Shown here piece after piece: positions 6,519-9,769 of a stretch of 9,769 nt of DNA (positions are counted from its first letter, which is position 1; every line of letters starts with the position of its first letter). The position numbers were made by a program, and so were the translations under genes. The stretch is from JBFISM01 sp041608535 (GTDB lineage: Bacteria > Actinomycetota > Acidimicrobiia > Spongiisociales > UBA5794), in contig JBFISM010000138.1 in assembly GCA_041608535.1 (NCBI GenBank), forward strand, positions 1 through 9,769, given 5' to 3'. Under the pieces are notes generated by a model. The model was not told the DNA's origin and made no database searches. It was given only the letters and a program-made list of their open reading frames with translations.

Positions 6519-8060
6519 TCACACGTCCGAATCCGGGAACGAGGCCTTCTTGCGCTCGATCCACTCCGTGAGCTCTTCGTCCTTTGCTTCGTCGAGCGGG
6601 GGCGGCTCGTACTCGGCCAGCATGCGTTTCCACGTCTCGTTGGCGCGCTCGACGGATGTCTTGGCGCCATCCTCGGTCCATTGCTCGAAGCTGTTGTTGT
6701 CGGCTTGCGCCGATCGCCAGAACGCCGTCTCGAAGTTGGCCATGGTGTGCTCGGTGCCCAAGAAGTGCTGCCCCGGACCGGTGTCGAGCATCGATTGCAG
6801 CGCCAGCCCGTTGTCGGAGACGTCGAGACCTTCCACCCACTTCACCATCATCCCGGCCTGGTCGGCGTCGAAGATGAACTTCTCGTACCCCATCGACAAC
6901 CCGCCTTCAAGCCAGCCGGCGGTGTGGAGGAGGAAGTTGACGCCCGCCTGGATGGCCGGGAGAAAGGAGATGGCCGACTCGTACGCCGCCTGCGCATCCA
7001 GTGTCTTCGCTGCGGTGAAGTTGCCGCCCGAACGGAACGGGACACCCAATCGCCGCGCCAGCGCCGCCACGGTGAAGAGCACCATTTGGGGTTCGGGCGT
7101 GCCGAACGTCGGCGCCCCCGACTGCATCGACATCGATGAGGCGAACGAGCCGAAGATCACCGGTGCACCCGGGCGCACGATCTGGGTGAACGCCATCCCC
7201 GCAAGTGCCTCCGCCAGCGTCTGCGTGGCCGCCCCGGCCGACGTCACCGGCGACATCGCCCCCGCCAGGATGAACGGGGTGATCAAGGTTGCCTGGTTCG
7301 CCGCGGCGTAGGCCTGCGCCGACCCGAGCATGTTGTAATCCCACGACATCGGGGAGTTGGCGTTGGCCAGCCCGATGACGACGCACTGCTCTTCGACGGT
7401 GTCGGCGCCGAAGAGGATGCGGCACATCTCCACCGTGTCTGTGGCGCGCTGGGGATGGGTCACCGATCCCATGAAGGCCTTGTCGCTGTATTTCATGTGG
7501 GCGTACACCATGTCGAAGTGGCGCTTGTTCACCGGAAGATCGACCGGTTCACACAACGTGCCACCGTTGTGGTGGAGCGACGGCGTCATGTAGGTGAGCT
7601 TGGCGAAGTTCTGGAAGTCTTCGATCGTGGCGTAGCGGCGTCCATCGTCCAGGTCCCGCACGAAGGGTGAGCCGTAGGCGGGAACGAGCACCGTATGGGG
7701 ATCGCCGATCACCACGGATCGCTCCGCGTTGCGGGCGTGCTGCGTGAAGACACTGGGGGCGGTCGCCTGGATCAGCTCCCGACACATACCTCGGGGAAAC
7801 CGCACCCGGTGTCCGTCGACGTCGGCCCCGGCGCCCTTGAAGATGTCGAGCGCCTCGTCGAAGTTGTCGATGGCGATACCCACCTGCTCGAGCAGCGTGT
7901 CGGCGTTCTCCTCGATGGTGGCGAGCCCCTCCTCGGAGGCGATCTCCACGGGTGCGAGCTTGCGGGTGAGGAAGGGAACGGCCTCGGCCATCTCCCCCAT
8001 GGTCCGGGCGGCCCGGCGTGCCGACCGTCCCCCGCTCCGCCTTCCCGTCCTGCCGGTCAT
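6519..8060 (-). CDS. MttB-superfamily (trimethylamine methyltransferase family) corrinoid-dependent methyltransferase, non-pyrrolysine
   Basis: A 513-residue TIM-barrel methyltransferase that would move a methyl group from a quaternary or tertiary amine to the Co(I) of a separate corrinoid protein. Family hallmarks: TPSLHHNGGTLCEPVD (159-174), GLANANSPMSWDYNMLGSA (230-248), the glycine/serine-rich barrel strands around AGAMSPVTSAGAA (266-278), GSFASSMSMQSGAPTFGTPE (304-323) and the RSGGNFTAAKTLDAQAAYES region (343-362). There is no in-frame TAG, so it is not a pyrrolysine enzyme and trimethylamine is not the presumed substrate. Glycine betaine (MtgB-type), proline betaine (MtpB) and carnitine (MtcB) enzymes are the characterised relatives; sequence alone does not decide. 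ATG 8060 overlaps the activator stop as ATGA and has GAGG seven bases upstream. The first 20 residues are Arg/Gly-rich and not family-like, so Met21 (8000) is a possible alternative start. It is co-transcribed with its neighbours. Confidence 0.9.
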   Translation of the reverse strand: MTGRTGRRSGGRSARRAARTMGEMAEAVPFLTRKLAPVEIASEEGLATIEENADTLLEQVGIAIDNFDEALDIFKGAGADVDGHRVRFPRGMCRELIQATAPSVFTQHARNAERSVVIGDPHTVLVPAYGSPFVRDLDDGRRYATIEDFQNFAKLTYMTPSLHHNGGTLCEPVDLPVNKRHFDMVYAHMKYSDKAFMGSVTHPQRATDTVEMCRILFGADTVEEQCVVIGLANANSPMSWDYNMLGSAQAYAAANQATLITPFILAGAMSPVTSAGAATQTLAEALAGMAFTQIVRPGAPVIFGSFASSMSMQSGAPTFGTPEPQMVLFTVAALARRLGVPFRSGGNFTAAKTLDAQAAYESAISFLPAIQAGVNFLLHTAGWLEGGLSMGYEKFIFDADQAGMMVKWVEGLDVSDNGLALQSMLDTGPGQHFLGTEHTMANFETAFWRSAQADNNSFEQWTEDGAKTSVERANETWKRMLAEYEPPPLDEAKDEELTEWIERKKASFPDSDV

Positions 8061-9769
8061 GCTGTGTCCTCGCTTGCGATTCGTTGCGTTCTCCGGCGCC
8101 GCCGCCCGGAGTCACTCCCCACGGCAACCTGCTGCGGCAGATCCACGACCTTGGCCAGCTCCGGGAAGGCGTCGGTGGCGTGGGGAAATGCCATCGCCCC
8201 GACGAACAGCTCCTGGAACGCCGGCTCGACGGCCGTCTCGATCTTCTCGATGCGCTGCGCCACGTCTTCGATCTCGCGGCGCGACGCCGCAGACAGCAAG
8301 GCCATGATCGCACCCGTACCGGCGGCATTGCCCGCAGCGGTGACTCGGGTCTGGTCGCAGTCGGGGATGAGCCCGATCACCGTGGCGTACAGGGTATCGA
8401 TGTGGGAGCCGAAGGCGCCGGCGAGCCGGATCTCATCGACGGTGGCGACACCGAGACGATCCATCAGCAGCTTGACCCCGGCGTACAGCGCCGCCTTGGC
8501 GAGCTGGATGGCGCGCACGTCGTTCTGGGTGATGAGGATCGGCGCCTCGCCGTCGACGAGCCGGTACGCCATGGTCCGTCCCTCGGCGACGATCCGGTCG
8601 CTGCGCGTCGGGTTGCTGATCACGCCGTTGGAATCGATCACCCCGGCGAGGAACAGCTCGCCGATCGCCTCGATGATCCCGGAGCCACAGATCCCGGTGA
8701 TGCCCGTCTTTTCGGCAGCAGCGGCGAAGCCTTCCTCGTCGGACCACGGATCTACACCGATGATGCGAAAGCGCGGCTCCAGCGTGTCACGGTCGATCCG
8801 CACCCGTTCGATGGCGCCGGGAGCGGCCCGTTGTCCGGACGAGATCTGCGCACCCTCGAACGCAGGTCCGGTGGGGCTGGAGGCAGCCAGCAGACGCTGC
8901 CGGTTCCCCAGCACGATCTCGGCGTTGGTGCCGACATCCACGAGAAGCTGCACCCCGTCCTTGTCGTGCGGTGTCTCCGACAAGATCGCTCCGGTGGTGT
9001 CGGCGCCCACATGCCCGGCCACACACGGCAGCGCATAGAAGTGGGCACCCGGATTGGCGGCGATGCCGAGTTGGGACACCATGCCGCTCACGCTTTCGTC
9101 GGTGGCGAGGGCAAACGGCGCCGTCCCCAACGGTGTCGGATCGATCCCGAGCACGAGGTGGTGCATGATCGGGTTGCCAACGAACACGACCTCGAGCACA
9201 TCCTCCCGTGTCGAGCCCGTCTCTTCCACCAGCTCGCCGACGATCCCGTCCATGGCGGCCCGCACCACCCGCGTCAGTTCGGCATCGCCCCCCGGGTTCA
9301 TCATCACGTAGCTCACCCGGCTCATCAGATCCTCGCCAAAACGGATCTGCGGGTTCATCCGGCCGGTCGAGGCGAGCACGGTGCCGGTGCTCAGATCGCA
9401 CAAGTGCCCGGCGATCGTCGTGGAGCCGACATCGAAGGCAACCCCGCGGGCGGTGTCGTGGAACCCGGGCCATGCTGCGATGAGCTGATCGCCGTTGCGC
9501 ACCGCAAGCGTCACGCTTCCGTCGCTGCGCTGTATCGCCACTTGAATGGGTGCCAGCAACGATGCCGCAACGTCGACACCCGTGATGTCCCACTGCTCGG
9601 CGAGCGCCGCCAGTGCGCGATGCACATCGCTCGACCGGCCCTGCAACGTCGCCGGTGCCAGCTCCACGTAGTGCAGCCGCACGACCGGGTCGACATCGAT
9701 GGCAACCACCTCGGCGCGTTTGCGCACCACCTGACGGTGCACCTGGCTTTCCGGGGGCACGTCGATGAC
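8057..9769 (-). CDS. RACo-type corrinoid protein activator (ASKHA / DUF4445 domain), 5' end beyond window
   Basis: ATP-dependent reductive activator that returns the inactive Co(II) form of corrinoid proteins to Co(I). The reading frame stays open to the window edge, so the start is missing; 570 residues are visible. Counting from the first visible codon: a linker region (1-105), then an actin-like ASKHA part beginning GVAFDVGSTTIAG (109-121, phosphate-1-like). NPQIRFGEDLMSRVSY (139-154) and VVFVGNPIMHHLVLGIDPTPL (194-214) are typical of the family. LLVDVGTNAEIVLG (275-288, phosphate-2-like), GICGSGIIEAIGEL (359-372) and LAGAFGSHID (449-458) follow. These enzymes usually carry an N-terminal [2Fe-2S] ferredoxin domain of about 90-100 residues; none of it is visible and it should lie beyond 9769. 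The C-terminus ends with an Arg-rich tail (RRRRR). The stop overlaps the methyltransferase start by four bases. Confidence 0.9.
   Translation of the reverse strand, partial: VIDVPPESQVHRQVVRKRAEVVAIDVDPVVRLHYVELAPATLQGRSSDVHRALAALAEQWDITGVDVAASLLAPIQVAIQRSDGSVTLAVRNGDQLIAAWPGFHDTARGVAFDVGSTTIAGHLCDLSTGTVLASTGRMNPQIRFGEDLMSRVSYVMMNPGGDAELTRVVRAAMDGIVGELVEETGSTREDVLEVVFVGNPIMHHLVLGIDPTPLGTAPFALATDESVSGMVSQLGIAANPGAHFYALPCVAGHVGADTTGAILSETPHDKDGVQLLVDVGTNAEIVLGNRQRLLAASSPTGPAFEGAQISSGQRAAPGAIERVRIDRDTLEPRFRIIGVDPWSDEEGFAAAAEKTGITGICGSGIIEAIGELFLAGVIDSNGVISNPTRSDRIVAEGRTMAYRLVDGEAPILITQNDVRAIQLAKAALYAGVKLLMDRLGVATVDEIRLAGAFGSHIDTLYATVIGLIPDCDQTRVTAAGNAAGTGAIMALLSAASRREIEDVAQRIEKIETAVEPAFQELFVGAMAFPHATDAFPELAKVVDLPQQVAVGSDSGRRRRRTQRIASEDTA

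Noticed and set aside
5678..6571. Plus-strand frame of 297 codons opposite the metF-like gene
   Set aside because: The Leu/His/Gly/Arg-rich translation is complementary to the MetF motifs, and it has no ribosome-binding site or family resemblance.
6518..6670. N-terminal extension of the metF-like gene into the methyltransferase gene
   Set aside because: The added 51 residues are low-complexity Arg/Ser and would overlap the end of the methyltransferase by 150 bases. ATG 6517, one base after the stop, fits operon packing.
7695..9038. Plus-strand frame of 447 codons opposite the activator and methyltransferase genes
   Set aside because: It spans two well-supported minus-strand genes and has Ser/Arg-rich composition without motifs. 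It is a shadow frame.

Overview
The window looks like a high-GC actinobacterial chromosome fragment. The reasons are GC-rich third positions, a DUF222/HNH ('13E12'-type) nuclease gene, a SthA-type transhydrogenase and one possible leaderless start. An uncultured or marine Acidimicrobiia-like lineage is my guess, not something the sequence proves. Seven protein genes fill almost the whole window. Six lie on the minus strand and one, a small SRPBCC-fold protein, on the plus strand. Both outermost genes run off the window. I see no tRNA, rRNA, CRISPR array, insertion sequence or origin.

Left part (1-3999): an exported penicillin-acylase-family hydrolase (Ntn hydrolase, 3' end missing) lies 59 bp downstream of a soluble pyridine nucleotide transhydrogenase (sthA). 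Both read leftward and could share a transcript. A 119-bp divergent intergenic region with candidate promoters on both strands separates sthA from the plus-strand SRPBCC gene.

Middle (4000-5653): a 400-residue DUF222/HNH endonuclease-like gene reads leftward and converges with the SRPBCC gene. Its 288-bp upstream region has no gene. It holds an A/T-rich patch, a hairpin followed by six T's (minus-strand sense) that resembles an intrinsic terminator or attenuator just ahead of the nuclease start, and three GGGACAGA-containing units spaced exactly 33 bp apart that look like a degenerate REP-type array.

Right part (5654-9769): a tightly packed leftward operon. In transcription order it encodes a RACo-type reductive activator of corrinoid proteins (ASKHA/DUF4445, 5' end missing), an MttB-superfamily methyltransferase without pyrrolysine (ATGA overlap), and a MetF-family methylenetetrahydrofolate reductase (1-bp gap). 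Together they suggest corrinoid-dependent demethylation of a quaternary or tertiary methylamine. The methyl group would pass to tetrahydrofolate, MetF would oxidise methyl-THF to methylene-THF, and the activator would rescue inactivated cob(II)alamin. The corrinoid carrier protein and the methyl-corrinoid:THF methyltransferase are not in the window and are expected beyond 9769. This operon is the most interesting part of the window. It is a known type of gene set, but its substrate is unassigned.
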